A stretch of DNA of 64,000 bases from Spinellus fusiger (GCA_025094145.1 JALLLS010000005.1:496001-560000), one strand, 5' to 3'; shown: positions 1-11,250, numbered from the stretch's first letter. Notes: generated from the letters alone by a model not told the origin. Made by a program: numbers and translations.

Positions 1-947
1 TCAGAGGTCACATAAGAAAAGGAAGGGTCAGAAAGGGAGTCATCGGTGAAAAGACAGCAAGGGACAGGGGTAGAGAGTTTGAACGGGGCATTGTCGGAGG
101 CAAACGCACTGTAAGACAGATGAGTGGGGGTGGACCAGCTATCGGAAATATCAAGCTGAGATGGAGGGAGACAGGGAGACAGCTGGGGACAGGTGGAGAC
201 AGTGGGTGAGAGGGCTCTGTAGAGTTCAGCCGATGCTGGTTCCTCCTTGATCTGAGGTTCAGTGGACAATAGTGCTGGATCAGAGGGGTGCGTTGACTGG
301 TGTTGAATTCTTTGTTTGACCAGGAGGAAGCGGCTCTCCAGCTTAGCGATCTGTCTCTCGAGATGGATCACCTGAAGGCCCACATCATCGTAGGCTGCCA
401 ACAGCTCCTTCTCCATGTCGCCAAGACGTGTGGCTGTCATGTTCTTTTCTATTTCAGGTCTGCAGGTTGTGTATGCATTATGGAGACTGTCAAACATAAC
501 ATTGATGTTGGCCAGGGCATCATAAGAGAAACTCAGTTCAGACACCAGTTGATCAATTTCATCGGTAGGCTGTCTCATTGGTGGATCGAGTGCACGGGGA
601 TTCTTTGGGTGAGAGAGGCATGCCTTTGTCATCTTTGGACTGCTTATGGGAGAGAACGAAGACAGAGACGACTCCGCAGAAGAAAAGGAAAAGGCAGACC
701 CCGAAGATATGTTACGCTTATGGACACCACCCTTTTTGGTAAGATGGGCTTTGAATGAGGAGGCCTTGGTGTTGGTCTTGGCATGCGGTGTGGGTGGAAT
801 GCTGCAGGTCATTGTAGGGTTGTTTTGGAGAGAGGTCAGAGGCAGAGTGTCAGCAGCAAGTGCACAGGGTTCAGCTGTATGGATGGCAGGGAAGAGGATG
901 AAGGGGAAGAACAAGACAATGGGTTGACAAATATTCAAGATTTTCAT
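1..947 (-). CDS. Unrecognised protein, partial at the left edge (Ser-rich N-terminus, short coiled coil)
   Basis: An uninterrupted minus-strand frame runs from ATG at 947 (in-frame TGA just upstream at 954-956) off the left edge, at least 315 codons. I do not recognise the family. The first 45 or so residues are hydrophobic; a second ATG at 812 could be the true start, giving a Lys/Ser-rich N-terminus with the stretch SSAESSLSSFSPISSPK. Around residues 125-215 there is a helical, Leu/Glu-rich part (DEIDQLVSELSF, DMEKELLAAYDDVGL, LERQIAKLESRF) that looks like a short coiled coil. The rest is Ser/Pro/Thr-rich and probably disordered. Steady codon use and base composition above that of the flanking DNA support coding. 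The C-terminus and stop lie outside the window. Function unknown. Confidence 0.6.
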   Translation of the reverse strand, partial: MKILNICQPIVLFFPFILFPAIHTAEPCALAADTLPLTSLQNNPTMTCSIPPTPHAKTNTKASSFKAHLTKKGGVHKRNISSGSAFSFSSAESSLSSFSPISSPKMTKACLSHPKNPRALDPPMRQPTDEIDQLVSELSFSYDALANINVMFDSLHNAYTTCRPEIEKNMTATRLGDMEKELLAAYDDVGLQVIHLERQIAKLESRFLLVKQRIQHQSTHPSDPALLSTEPQIKEEPASAELYRALSPTVSTCPQLSPCLPPSQLDISDSWSTPTHLSYSAFASDNAPFKLSTPVPCCLFTDDSLSDPSFSYVTS

Positions 948-3900
948 TTCTTGTCAACGTGGCATTATATATGCTTTTCCTCTATTTCTGTACACAAAGC
1001 TTATACCTAAAATAAGAACAGACCCAGTGGAAATAAAATACCTATGCAATGCATGATGAAATTGGCAAGTCATAGTGACACAGGGTACAGAAAGGGAGAC
1101 TCCGAGTCAAGGTGTTTCTTTTTCTTTTTTTCTTTTTTTTGTTCTTGAATCCTATTAAGAAGGGTGATGCTGTCTATTTTGTCCTCCATGTCTTGACCCA
1201 TGGTGGATGTTTATTTATCATCATTTGCAATCCACGACCCCTACACACTAGAACACATATCAATAAAATAAAATAAAATAAAATAAAAAAGCCTAGTCAA
1301 TCCTATTCATAGATGGATTTCCAGGCGGTGGTCTAGAGATTCTCCTATGACTAATAATAAACACAGGTTCTAGCATGGTTCGATCCATGACACATCTGTT
1401 CTAAAGATGATTTGGCATTATTATTAATATTTTTATTTTTATTCATATTTTTATTCATATTTTTTATTCATATTTTTCCTTATTCATTAGGCTCAGCTAT
1501 CGGTGGAGCCGGATAGACAGAGCCGGTCCTACTCTGGCTGTTGTCCTTGTTCTCTATGATAAACGCCCTATGACCTACTTGCGTTGCCCGTGCGTCTATC
1601 ATCAGTTGATTACGCTTATTCTCTCCTAAAAATCCTATTTATAATTCAAACCTTATTTGCCACGTTGCTATGATACACTGGGTCTAGCTCTATAAAGCAA
1701 CTTTCTGGTGTAGCCACTCGTCACCCCCTCCTTTCTGAGGCAAGTGTCGTCTAATCTTTTCCAACTGATTCATTCCATTCTTATTGCTCTGTTATCTTTT
1801 GACACTTTTTTCTATTTAGCAGAACGTTGAGTGATTACCTAATACATTGCCCTCTTTCTTTTTTCCTGTATCCGCTGTGACTTACACTTTCTTTCTTTCT
1901 TTTCTTTTTCTTTTCTGATAAGCTATAAAAATGGGGGTTTTATTCTTTCTTCCTTCTTCCTTCTCTTTTCTCTCTTCTCTTTTTCTTCCTCCATGGCAAT
2001 CTTATCATGGCCATTGACTGACACATCTCTCTTGTTAGTGCCCCATCTTATATGCCTGTGGCTCTGTTGTGCAATGACTATTATTGCAAACGACAGTAGT
2101 CTCTGTGTGGGTGTGGGTGGGTCGTTGTCGTGGTTACAGTAGCAGAGTGAGTTCAGTAGTAAGCTATACCATGAGTCATTCTTTTCTTTATATAATGAAC
2201 ACTAATAGCAGGGAAGAAGTGTAGTTATAATAATAGATAATGTCTCCAGAGTATTAGAAATGAGTCACTGCTTAGAAATCAATGACGGATGAATAAATAA
2301 AGTACAATGATGTCAATGCACAAAGAGTGTTTATAATTAACCGCGCAATAGCCAATGGTAAAGCACGTGTACTACCCTCTATGATGTCATGGATCAGAGA
2401 AAAAAGTAGAGAAGACATGTCGGTGTTTGTGTCATCGTGGCTTGTTGACGTCAACGCAAAAAAAAAGTGTTTTATTTTTTCATCTCTTTTTATATCTATT
2501 ATATCTATTATATCTATTATATCTATTATATCTATTATATCTATTATATCTATTATATCTATTATATCTATTATATCTATTATATTTATTATATCTATTA
2601 TATCTATTCTATATTCTATATCTTCTATATCTTCTATATCTTCTATATATTCTATGTCTTCTATATCTATTTCTCTCATCTGTCCTAAATAAGAAAGACA
2701 AAAAAGGTAGATCCACCAGAATGCCACTGTGTGCTATTTTATAAATACAGAGTAAATCCATACAAGGTTGTAGTGCCTTGGCTATTGTTGTGTTGCCTTT
2801 TTGTGCTCTTCCTACCACGTTGCCAAGGTAACTCAAATGAGATCAATAGAAAGATGGAGAATAGAGTAAAAAGGAAATGATGACACTATGTATAGATAAT
2901 TACGCGTTTCTGCCTTGTGGGTGGGGTTGTCTTTCTCATAATTTCATAATTTCATTCATACTTTCTTTCATTCATAATCTCTCTCTTTCTCCCATTCTTT
3001 CTCTCTCTCTTTCTCTCATTCTTTCTTTCTTGGCTACACAACAGCCACGCGCATTGCAAAGTTTCTTTTTGTGCTGCCATCTAAAGTGGAGATCACAAAA
3101 GACAGGAACAGTGACAGTAGTGAGGCCTACTTGGGAATGTAGCCTAAAAAAGGAGGCAACGGTAACCACCGCAACAGAGTACATGTACAGTGCAATGTAT
3201 TACGGGGTCCTCTGTCTGGCTCTCTACTTGAAAAATGATAGGCAGATACGTCTCTCTTACCAATGAAGAAGGAGGAGGAGGAGATACAATAGATGGCTAG
3301 AATGATCTCACTCTGCTTTTGCTGTTCACAAATAAGACATCCTTCCTTAGCTGGGTAGGGTTGTGGCCTGCTGCTACTGCCTTTATTCTCATCCACCTGC
3401 TTACATAAAGTGACATGGAATTACATAAAACATGTTGTACGCGTGTACAGACCATGCAGTTTTCTCGGAGGTTTCCTTTCTACATGGTTAGACGCTTCCT
3501 GCCCTCCCCTCTTTCTGCTTTTGTTTGTTTTACTTGCGAGTGACGGATTTACTATTTATTGGTGGAGTGCACAGATACAATAAGAGTGAATCTCCGTGTG
3601 TCTTTCTTTATTATTGTATCTGGGGCTATTTGTGCCATTGTTGTCCTTTTGCTTGTACTCCAGTCTTCTTTACACAAAGACCTGTAGGAGACAAAGGGCG
3701 GTTTGTAGAAATGATATGGGGGAAATAAAGAAAGAAATGACGCGTTTTTATCTATATTACAATAGAGAGTAACGATGAATAGTGAGTTATAGTGAGTTAT
3801 AGTAAAATAACAGTGAATAACAACACATAACAACACATAACAACACATAACAGTACACTGCCTTTTCATAGTTTGCAGGTGTCATTCTGGCACACAGGGA

Positions 3901-4080
3901 AGAGACAAGGCAGTAAGACCTACTCTTCTTTTAGAGTCAGGTGACTGTTGGGCCCATGATATCAATCAAGGGCTGTGGATGCCGTATTTCAAGCCTTTTG
4001 TTTACTTTCCACCTCTACAGACAGCAGACCCCCTTTTCCTTCTTAGTTCTTGCCAGACTCTCCATCTACACCTATCCACA
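948..4080. other. Intergenic stretch with simple repeats
   Basis: About 3.1 kb without a gene I can support. It contains (AAAAT)n near 1265-1290, TTTTTATTCATA runs near 1428-1485, pyrimidine-rich runs near 1850-1990, the 9-bp minisatellite at 2491-2690, (TTTC/TCTC)n near 2960-3035 and a short repeat of AACAACACATA near 3820-3850. The last 200 bases before 4081 are pyrimidine-rich and probably hold the promoter and leader of the E2 gene. Confidence 0.5.
2491..2690. repeat. 9-bp minisatellite, unit TATATCTAT, decaying to TATATCTTC
   Basis: From 2491 to about 2610 the unit TATATCTAT repeats about 13 times, followed to about 2690 by variant units ending in CTTC. Because 9 is a multiple of 3 and the unit has no stop in several frames, it produces long repetitive reading frames on both strands. 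These are by-products of the repeat, not genes. Confidence 0.9.
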
Positions 4081-5086
4081 ATGGCACTAAAGCGTATCCA
4101 GCGAGTTGAGTTTTTATCTGTGCTCCACTGCAGTACTCATCTCTTCCTAAGGAACTAGTGGAAATGACAAAGAACCCCTCTCCAGGCATACATGCCACAG
4201 TAGAAGACGACAACCTCTTCCAGTGGCAAGGTAAACAGACAGACAGACAGACAGACAGACAAACCCACCCACCCAGGCACTGCTTCTTTGTTTTTGTTTT
4301 TGTTTTTGTTTTATTCTATTTTTATTATTTTGTTTTCTCATCCCACATAAACACCTCCCTTAGCCACTCTCTCTGGCCCTGTAAGCAGCACTGTGGATTC
4401 TGTTCTTCTTCCATTCTAACATTCATAGGTGGACTCTCTCATAGCCTAACAGTGCTTATAAAGGGGGTGTCTTTTCTTTGGATATCCACTTTAGTGCTGA
4501 TTATCCTTTCAAGCCACCCACGGTAAGAATACCACGGCCATGAGGCTGCTAATCTGTGTAGATTAAGTTTATCACCAAAATATACCATCCCAACATTGAT
4601 AATGATGGATCGATCTGTGTGGATTTACTCAAGGCCGATGTATGGAAGCCAGCCACTCGAATTTACCAAGGTAGAGGGTGTGTTTTTGGGGCTGTCTTTG
4701 GACGCTGGCTTACCTGTCTCACTCTTCCCTTTCTATGTTTGTTTGTTTGTTGACCAGTGCTGCAATCTATTGTCTATCTGTTAGAGAATCCTAATCCTGA
4801 CGATGCCCTTGTGTCTTCTATTGCTGAGATCTACAATAGCAACAAGGCCAAGTTTGTGAAGCTTGCCCAGGAGAGTGTTAAAAAGGTAAACACTCCTTTT
4901 CTGTTTCTGTTTCTGTGGGGACACTTGTTGAATAAAGATGTATGTCGTGTTAGTATGCCAGTGGGGCCCAATAAAGTCTGTCATGCCCATTCTACGCGGG
5001 CTTCTTACCAGTGTGTGCTTTATTTGTACTCTCCTCAATGCAATGTCTATTCTCATCATCAGAATGAGATTCTTAAAGTGCAATAA
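4081..5086 (+). CDS. E2 ubiquitin-conjugating enzyme, UBC4/5-like
   Basis: Seven-exon model: 4081-4104, 4152-4230, 4364-4380, 4445-4522, 4562-4670, 4758-4885 and probably 5063-5086; phases fit throughout and give about 152 residues against about 147 for UBC4/UBE2D. The protein starts [13 protein letters not shown], like this family. It carries the E2 HPN motif at residues 75-77 and the catalytic Cys at 85 in GSICVDLL, the same position as in UBE2D. It would accept ubiquitin from E1 and pass it, with a RING or HECT E3, to substrates in the cytosol or nucleus. Exon 3 is only 17 nt (ATLSGP junction). The C-terminal half ([19 protein letters not shown]) departs from UBC4, so it may be a divergent paralogue. 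The last exon (NEILKVQ, then TAA) is the weakest part. Intron 2 holds an (ACAG)n repeat. The gene converges on NCS-1, 220 bp away. Confidence 0.88.
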
Positions 5087-5306
5087 AGTGCAATGGCCTT
5101 TTTGGATTGGCTGGAGATGTGGACCCCACACTTAATATTATACCTTTTTAACTTTTTGCCTTTCTTCTGTGCCGTGTCTCATGGGATGGGCATTCCACAA
5201 AAGACACCCAGACTAAACATTACCCCTCATTTATTTATTTATTATACACTGGACGCACTCGTCAGAAGGAGTTGGAGTTGGAGTTGGAGGAAGAAAGAGG
5301 AGGGTT

Positions 5307-6392
5307 TTATACGAGTCCATCGTACAAATTGAGGGCCTGCACAATCGTTGGGTCTTTCTTTGATCCTTCTCTGAACTCTTCTTTACTCAGACGGCCATCT
5401 TTGTCCTTATTCATGAGGAATGAGTTTCTCCTATTCCTCCCTTGGTGCCACTTACAAGGTCCATCAGATGAAAGATCTTCTTTACACGCAGCTCGGGTGT
5501 TGCTTCATCAGGAGGAAGTTTGACCATACTGCCTACCATCTTATAGATAGCATCCACAATATGAAGCATTTCGTCGTAGGTAATGAACCCGTCGTTATCA
5601 ATGTCATAGAGCTACATCCCATCCTATAGGTTGGTATTCTTTCTTTTCTTTCTATCTGTCTATCTGTCTGTCTGTCTGTCTGTCTGTCTGTTTCTACACA
5701 TTACCTGGAATGCCCCTAGGAAGAGGTTAGGTGACAGCAACAGCAAGAATAAAGAATAGAATAAAGAATAGAATAAAGAAAAGAAAAGAAAATAGAGAGG
5801 GGGCTTGCTTACAAAATAACTTCTCGTCAATTTGGCCACGACTTGTCACAGAAAGAGCACATATAAACTCCTTAAAGTCAATGGTACCATTCTTATCATT
5901 ATCAAACACATTAAACACATAGTCAGCAAAGCGTGAGGGATCTCCAAAGGGAAAGAATTGCTTGTATATCTTTTGGAATTCTGTCTTATCCAGTTGCCCA
6001 GAAGGACAGTCCTTTAAGAATCCCTTGTACCTAGACAGAAGATGCTCTCTCTTTTTAGTGTGAAGAAACAGAACAAGACGACGACGAGGAGGAGGAGGAG
6101 AAGGAGGAGGAGGAGGGATGATGTGTACCATTGCTGAAGTTCTTTCTTGTCAACTAAGTCATCTGTCAGTAGGAAGATAATTTCTTTCTCTCTACTCTAC
6201 TCTACTCTACTCTACTCTACTCTACTCTACTCTGCTCTGCTCTACTCTCTTTAGTTGTGTGTGTGTGTGTTTTTCTCTTTTTTTTCTCTTTTTCCCCCCA
6301 ACATTACTATGCGTGGTGTTCTACTCACAATAGGTACACTTTTGCAAGTCATAAAGCTGTTCAGGAGAGAGTTTGCTTTGTGCCTTGCCCAT
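5307..6392 (-). CDS. NCS1: Neuronal calcium sensor 1 / frequenin, myristoylated EF-hand protein
   Basis: Six minus-strand exons: 6329-6392, 6129-6162, 5813-6030, 5705-5715, 5456-5611 and 5307-5405, all phases consistent; 193 residues against about 190 for the family. The N-terminus [13 protein letters not shown] is a classic myristoylation site. Typical NCS-1 blocks follow ([39 protein letters not shown]). Three canonical EF loops are visible ([36 protein letters not shown]); the first EF-hand is degenerate as usual. The protein senses calcium at membranes and in fungi acts with phosphatidylinositol 4-kinase or calcium-entry control. Exon 4 is an 11-nt micro-exon encoding the WAFQ junction. 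Its tail faces the E2 gene. A polypyrimidine tract and AG directly before the ATG (TTTACTGTAG) suggest an intron in the 5' leader. Confidence 0.95.
5652..5691. repeat. (TGTC)n microsatellite in an NCS-1 intron
   Basis: TATC/TGTC tetranucleotides repeat about nine times inside the intron between exons 4 and 5 of NCS-1. Confidence 0.85.
6186..6250. repeat. (CTACT)n pentanucleotide repeat in NCS-1 intron 1
   Basis: CTACT repeats about 11 times with a few CTGCT variants, followed by a short (GT)n. It lies inside the first intron of NCS-1. Confidence 0.85.
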
Positions 6393-6596
6393 ACTACAGT
6401 AAAGAAAGAAGAAGAAAAAGAAAGAGGGAGTGCCATTGTAAAGTGGCAAATGGCATTAAGGATGGAATCTATTTGTGTTTGCTCACGTGATGCATTGATG
6501 AGCAGATCTCTCCACACCAGTGCATTTTACGAAAATAGCCTACCCCATTTCTGTTGCCATGGAGACATACTGCAAGGACCAGGTTCGATGGACCAG

Positions 6597-6967
6597 CCAA
6601 TGAGATCGATGGTAAGAAGATGGAGGATGGGGTTTCTATAAAAGTCCATGCACCTGTTTCTATCTGTCCATTGATTGGGCATTCGGAAAAGAAAACGGCG
6701 GTCTGACCAATCAGGAAGAGGGATAGCAAGAGGATAGATCCCTTCCATGGCTCTTGATGATACTTGGAGAGAGGGTGGAGTGTAGCCAATAGAATTCTCT
6801 GATGGATTGGATTCTGTAGGTGGTGGATTTGATGGTGATCTTTTTTATTTATATTTATATTTATATTTATATTTATATTTATATTTATATTTTTTATATC
6901 TAGCAGACAGACAAAAGAGAATCCTGTGGGATGTCTTGGTACTCTTTCTCATTAGGGAATTGCCAAT
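6597..6967. promoter_or_regulatory. CCAAT-rich region upstream of NCS-1
   Basis: Five CCAAT pentamers fall within 370 bp: plus strand at 6597-6601, 6707-6711, 6786-6790 and 6963-6967, minus strand (ATTGG) at 6674-6678. This is 200-575 bp upstream of the NCS-1 ATG. In fungi the CCAAT pentamer is bound by the HAP complex, so this is a plausible promoter. Reading frames here do not resemble any protein I know, and a TTTATAT repeat at 6841-6899 interrupts the region. Confidence 0.4.
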
Positions 6968-7271
6968 AGAACTCGACCCACTCTTGGCAGAAGAGCACCC
7001 GCCCTTGTATTCATAGTAGCATGAGCAGGTGAGTAGGTCATTGATGATGATAATGAAGATGATAATAATAATGAAGATGATGATAATAATAATAATAATA
7101 ATGGACTCATCTTGTTCAAGGGATAAAGAAGTACACCCCTGTCCAGACCTCTCTTTCTATTTACACATTCTCTCTTTTTGTTTTCTGGTTTTCTTTTTGG
7201 TAGTAGACTTGGACTTGGCAAGAGTTTGTTTATAAGAAAAATAAATAAAAAGTAGTTTCTTCGAATAATGT

Positions 7272-8302
7272 TTATAAAATAAGGCATCTCTTCTTCTCCT
7301 TCTTGGATTTGCTCTTTGGACCCGCTCGTACTCCTTCTCTCTGTGCACGTATTGTTTTGACGACTTGGTAGAAGGAACGCTCGACATTAACACATGTCTT
7401 TGCTGAAGTCTCAATAAAGTCACAGGCCAATCGTTTGGCCATGGCACATCCCTCTTCGCGTGTTACTTCTCTCTCGGTTACTTTGTCGCATTTGTTGCCC
7501 ACAAGCATCAGAGGCACATTATCGACATCCTTGACTCGGAAGATCTGGTCTCTGAAGCGTTCGACTCGTTCAAAGGTAGAATAGGAGGTGATCGAGTAGA
7601 CTAGTAGGAATCCCTCTCCGTCTCTACATATTCACACACACACACATAGAGAGAGAGAGAGAGTAGAGAGATGTGTTGGTATCTTCGTCTTGCTACACGG
7701 CCCCAGAAATCCTGAATGTAGAATCAAATGTTACCTAATCCACTGGTCTCTTAATGCAGTGTATTCCTCTGTAGGGAGATCTGACTTAGTATTTCTTCTG
7801 TAGAAAGGCAAGGGATCTTGAGTAAGATTACCTTGTCCAGCAGTATCAAGCACTTCCAACACACAGGGCTGGTCATCAATCACTACTTGTTTTCTATAGG
7901 AATCTTCAATGGTAGGGTCGTAGGTCTATTCTAATGTCAATTCTGTGGTGGGTTGTCTACAAGATCTACCTCTGCTTGGAGTGAGTGCCAAGGGTCATTG
8001 TTCTCCGCTTACCAACAAAGTGATTTAAACAGAGCTGTGGTTGTTATGACCAACACCATACACAGATGTTCGGGTGTCAGGAATACAGTAAAGGTCATGG
8101 GGTCAGTGGATGTGGGTTGCTATTTTTTTTTCTTTCTTCCTCTTGTCTTCTTCTTTCATTGTGTCTGCATTGGCTTACCTGGATTGTGAGTGCTGTCTTG
8201 AGATCATCCAAAAAAGAAAAGAGTGAGATGAGAACAGACGCTTCACTTCCTTACCTTTCCTACACCGCCATCTCCCAAAACTACGAGCTTATACAGCATC
8301 AT
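7272..8302 (-). CDS. Ras-family small GTPase with CAAX end (one exon junction unresolved)
   Basis: Minus-strand exons: 8255-8302, 8179-8196, 8013-8034 (or 8017-8034), 7832-7925, 7735-7768 and 7272-7623; about 187 residues. All G-boxes are present: [13 protein letters not shown], the effector stretch [38 protein letters not shown] and ETSAK. The end is polybasic and stops in CLIL, a CAAX box expected to be prenylated, so the protein should sit on membranes as a GTP switch for growth and cAMP or MAPK signalling. The catalytic Gln in DTAGQ is intact. Odd point: the strong donor after GTTG (8013) does not join in frame to TYDPT; the only in-frame splice uses a weak GTTGGT donor at 8016 and drops two switch-I residues. 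Exon 2 is only 18 nt. Ras identity is certain; that junction is not. Confidence 0.88.
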
Positions 8303-9014
8303 GGCTATGTATAATAAAGGAAGAAAGAGAAAGAGAGAGAAAGAGAGAAATAAAGGGTACACAACTGGACAAGGTGCGTTGGAGAAGGAAAAAAAAGAAA
8401 AAAAAGCCTCGTGTTGCATTGCTTTTTTTTTTTCTTTTTTCTTTTTTTATAAGTCGCTAGACAAGCCAACGACAGAGTAGAGGAGGATGTGTCGGTGTTT
8501 CAAGAGATTAAGACCAAGAAAGATCAAGTCAGCAGAGAGAAGCGTCACACATCTCCCTTGGAAAGGAAGAGAGATCCGTTCAATGGCACCGTCTTGCTTT
8601 GCACGAGTCGATGGAGCCAACTGTCCTCTTGGCATGTTAGTCGTCTCTTTCTACATTCACAGCAGACATCCTATTATGGTGCTATAGATTGCACAGCGAT
8701 GTCTGTTGTGTTGTACATACCGTGGTAGATTCAAAAATAGAAAAAAAAAAAAAGATTCTCTTTTCTAATTTACACTCTTTCCGGAAATAGATTGCACACC
8801 TACAATTTATTTATTTTTGTAAAAGGGTGGTGCTCGTTTCTATTTTATTTTTTATTTTTTATTTTTTATTTTTTATTTTTTATTTTTTATTTTTCTATTT
8901 TATTTTTCTTATGATTGTGATTGTGAATTCACTATCTTTGGAAATAGCACCCCTCTTGTTTTCATGTTTCTTTATATATAAAAATGTGTGTGTATGTGTG
9001 TATTATAATATAAT
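8303..9014. other. Upstream region of Ras with A/T simple repeats
   Basis: Holds the probable Ras leader and promoter, purine-rich runs (8310-8400), a (TTTTTA)n repeat at about 8840-8905 and short (GT)n and AT runs near 8985-9012. The moderately GC-rich part at 8460-8730 has short frames on both strands that match nothing I recognise. Confidence 0.4.
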
Positions 9015-9440
9015 CATTGGGTTTCCAAGCCCAACTCGGCCTGTAGCTTGGAGACCCAGCGATCTGCTGTCATCAAAACATGGACAGAGTTGAAAGGAGT
9101 GGCATCAAAAATAAATTAAAAAATTAAAAATTCAAGGTTCAGTGGTGTCTCCAGAGAGAGAAGAGTAGTGTCAATGGTCAAGAGCAGAAAGACTGGGCCT
9201 AGAGCATTCAAGTAGATGGGCTGCAAAATGTACGCCAAACCTCTAATGTTGGTGGGTATCCTTGGAGGAAATGGGCTTGGGTGTCAGTGGCAGAACAGGG
9301 TGGGGCAGTAAACACCAGGAGATCCTCATTATGTATGATCCTATGCCAAAGGGTGCAGACTCAACAGTGGGCAGAGAATAACCCAACAACAACAACAAAA
9401 AAGCCACGCCCATTGCATGGGTCCTAGGGATAGGTTAAAG
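9015..9440 (-). mobile_element. Degenerate 3' end of a LINE (non-LTR retrotransposon)
   Basis: This stretch is clearly homologous, in the same orientation, to the LINE at 33087-35033. For example CTCGGCCTGTAGCTTGGAGA, followed by the segment around AAAGGAGTGGCATC, occurs in both, near 9035-9105 and 33235-33312. The block around TGGGCTTGGGTGTC and CACGCC also matches. In the sense direction (minus) it corresponds to the C-terminal end of the reverse-transcriptase protein. Stops and indels are frequent, so it is an old 5'-truncated copy. Confidence 0.75.
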
Positions 9441-9699
9441 AGAGCTGACTCATCCATTCTGGCCGTAGTCCTTCATAGGAGTGGACCAGCAGCAGAGACA
9501 AGACAGGAGATCAAGAGACGAGTCAACACCTTGGCACCCGTGTGGATGAGTGCCATTGGACACTGGTTCCTCAACAAGGACAAATACTCTCTCTGCTCTA
9601 CTCTACTCTCTCTTTGGTAGCAGACTGACACATGTGGATTGCTTAAAAGGTCTTCTCATGCTTCTGGATCTACTAGGTCGGGTGTAGACGACTGCTTAT

Positions 9700-10250
9700 A
9701 AAAGCAATCTGAAAGATAAAAGTGCTGACTGACTGCACAAGCAACTGTGTGTTCATTGATGAGGCAGGCCTTTATGCAAGATGGAGAAGGATACAGGGAT
9801 GGGCACCAAAAGAAAAGAAAGCTAAGCAGGAGGAGCAAAGTATCAAACAAAGAGCACAGCTACCAATCATTATGTACACCTTCATCAACGAGATTCTTGA
9901 CGAGATGTATAGGTTTCCTTGGATGGAAAGGGCATACTCTGATAATAAGCAATATAAACTATACACACATCTAAATCAGTCAGCGAGCTTAGTGAGGTCT
10001 ATAGCTACAACTGCATCTACTTGCCAGCATACTCTCCACAACTCAATCCAATCAAGCAGCTCTGGTCGGTCGTTAAGAGCGGTGTAAAAGGAGAGTGTAG
10101 ACTCAAGAAGGATACAACACCACAGATGATGGCAGACACTAGTAACAAGGTCTTGCTAATGTCTTTTGAGGGCTTTGCTTGTTATTCTCTCAAGTGCTTT
10201 GGTAGATTACCTGGTCCATCTCCTCTACTAAATCAACACATATAGGCGAC
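9700..10250 (+). pseudogene. Relic of a DDE (Tc1/IS630-like) transposase
   Basis: Two in-frame islands match the transposase of the element at 19968-21626. Near 9739-9815 the frame reads CVFIDEAGLYARWRRIQGW, against CVFIDEAAFH in that element (first catalytic Asp). Near 10030-10190 it reads YSPQLNPIKQLWSVVKSGVK followed by a stretch ending ADTSNKVLLMS, against YSPESNPIEQFWSV and ADASNQVLLGD. The final catalytic Glu is Lys here. The middle, with the second Asp, is scrambled by frameshifts and deletion. No matching terminal repeats were found. Confidence 0.75.
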
Positions 10251-11219
10251 ACTCCCTTTTCTTCTTTAAACAATGCGATATTCTTTTGGCAAAGGGTGTA
10301 GAAAGTTACAGGAAAGACAAAGGCAAGGAAGACAATAGGAAGTGTTTCCAGTCGCTACCTTGATTCTGCTTCTGCTACTATAGATGTGTTGGATCGTCAT
10401 GAACAATTCAAAGGACACCGGTCTTGTCGTGGATGTGGGTGTGGGTGTGGATATCCACATTGACACTCTAGAGCCTCCTCCAGTCGAATAGTGTTGGTCT
10501 GTAGTCAGAAGCAAGATGGAAAGAGAAGAAAGCCGTTAAAAGATAAAACCCCCAACCACAAGAATAGGTTAAACTTGGAACAATGTATATTTGGAAGATC
10601 CTCAACGGTTCTATCGTTCTTCAGATTCAAAACTATAAACTTGTTTGAATAAATATCCTTTGTAAAAGAGTCTACAGTTCAATAATAAATTCAGTTATGC
10701 AATCTAGATCTTCTATGTGTGCAATCTATTTCCACAAATGGTGTATTTCTACTGTCGATAAGGAAGTGAGGGAGGTTCTTATGGGGCTAGGAGTGTGTAT
10801 CGTCAATGGCTTGTTAGTCCAAAGAGAAATCCTAGTCAGTGAATAGGCCATTAGAATCTCCTGTTTATTACTTCATAGTAAAATGTCTTTTCTACTACTA
10901 GTATCTATCTTTAGGTGTGTGCTATTGAATACTATGAATTATTGTCCCTTAGTATTCGATAGAGTCCTCTTCTCAGTTTAGTAGTAGGAGTTGATATTTC
11001 CAAAAAGGGCTCTAGTTCCAATGATAGAAAAGGTCTTTATGACATGTTTTTTTTAGACATGCTTTGATTTAATCCACCTTTTTGATTGGATAGAATATAG
11101 TATTCTATAGGTATTCTGTAAGTATTCTGTAGGCACTTTCTAATAGCTTCCTCGTGGTATCTTGAACACATCACTTTAAACTCAACCCCACTGTTTGTTA
11201 TTCTTTATTGTCGCTTTAC

Positions 11220-11250
<31 letters not shown>

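Noticed and set aside
2272..2836. Several overlapping open frames on both strands with IIS, YLL or DIED repeats.
   Set aside because: They are products of the 9-bp minisatellite; there is no non-repetitive conserved part.
5639..6250. Tandem repeats checked as possible CRISPR-like or regulatory arrays.
   Set aside because: Repeat units of 4-5 bp without spacers, inside introns; plain microsatellites in a eukaryotic gene.
6469..6789. A 106-codon minus-strand frame with a hydrophobic start (SILLLSLFLIGQTAVFFSE) upstream of NCS-1.
   Set aside because: No homology recognised, another frame is equally open, and the region has promoter-like CCAAT boxes. Treated as regulatory or leader.
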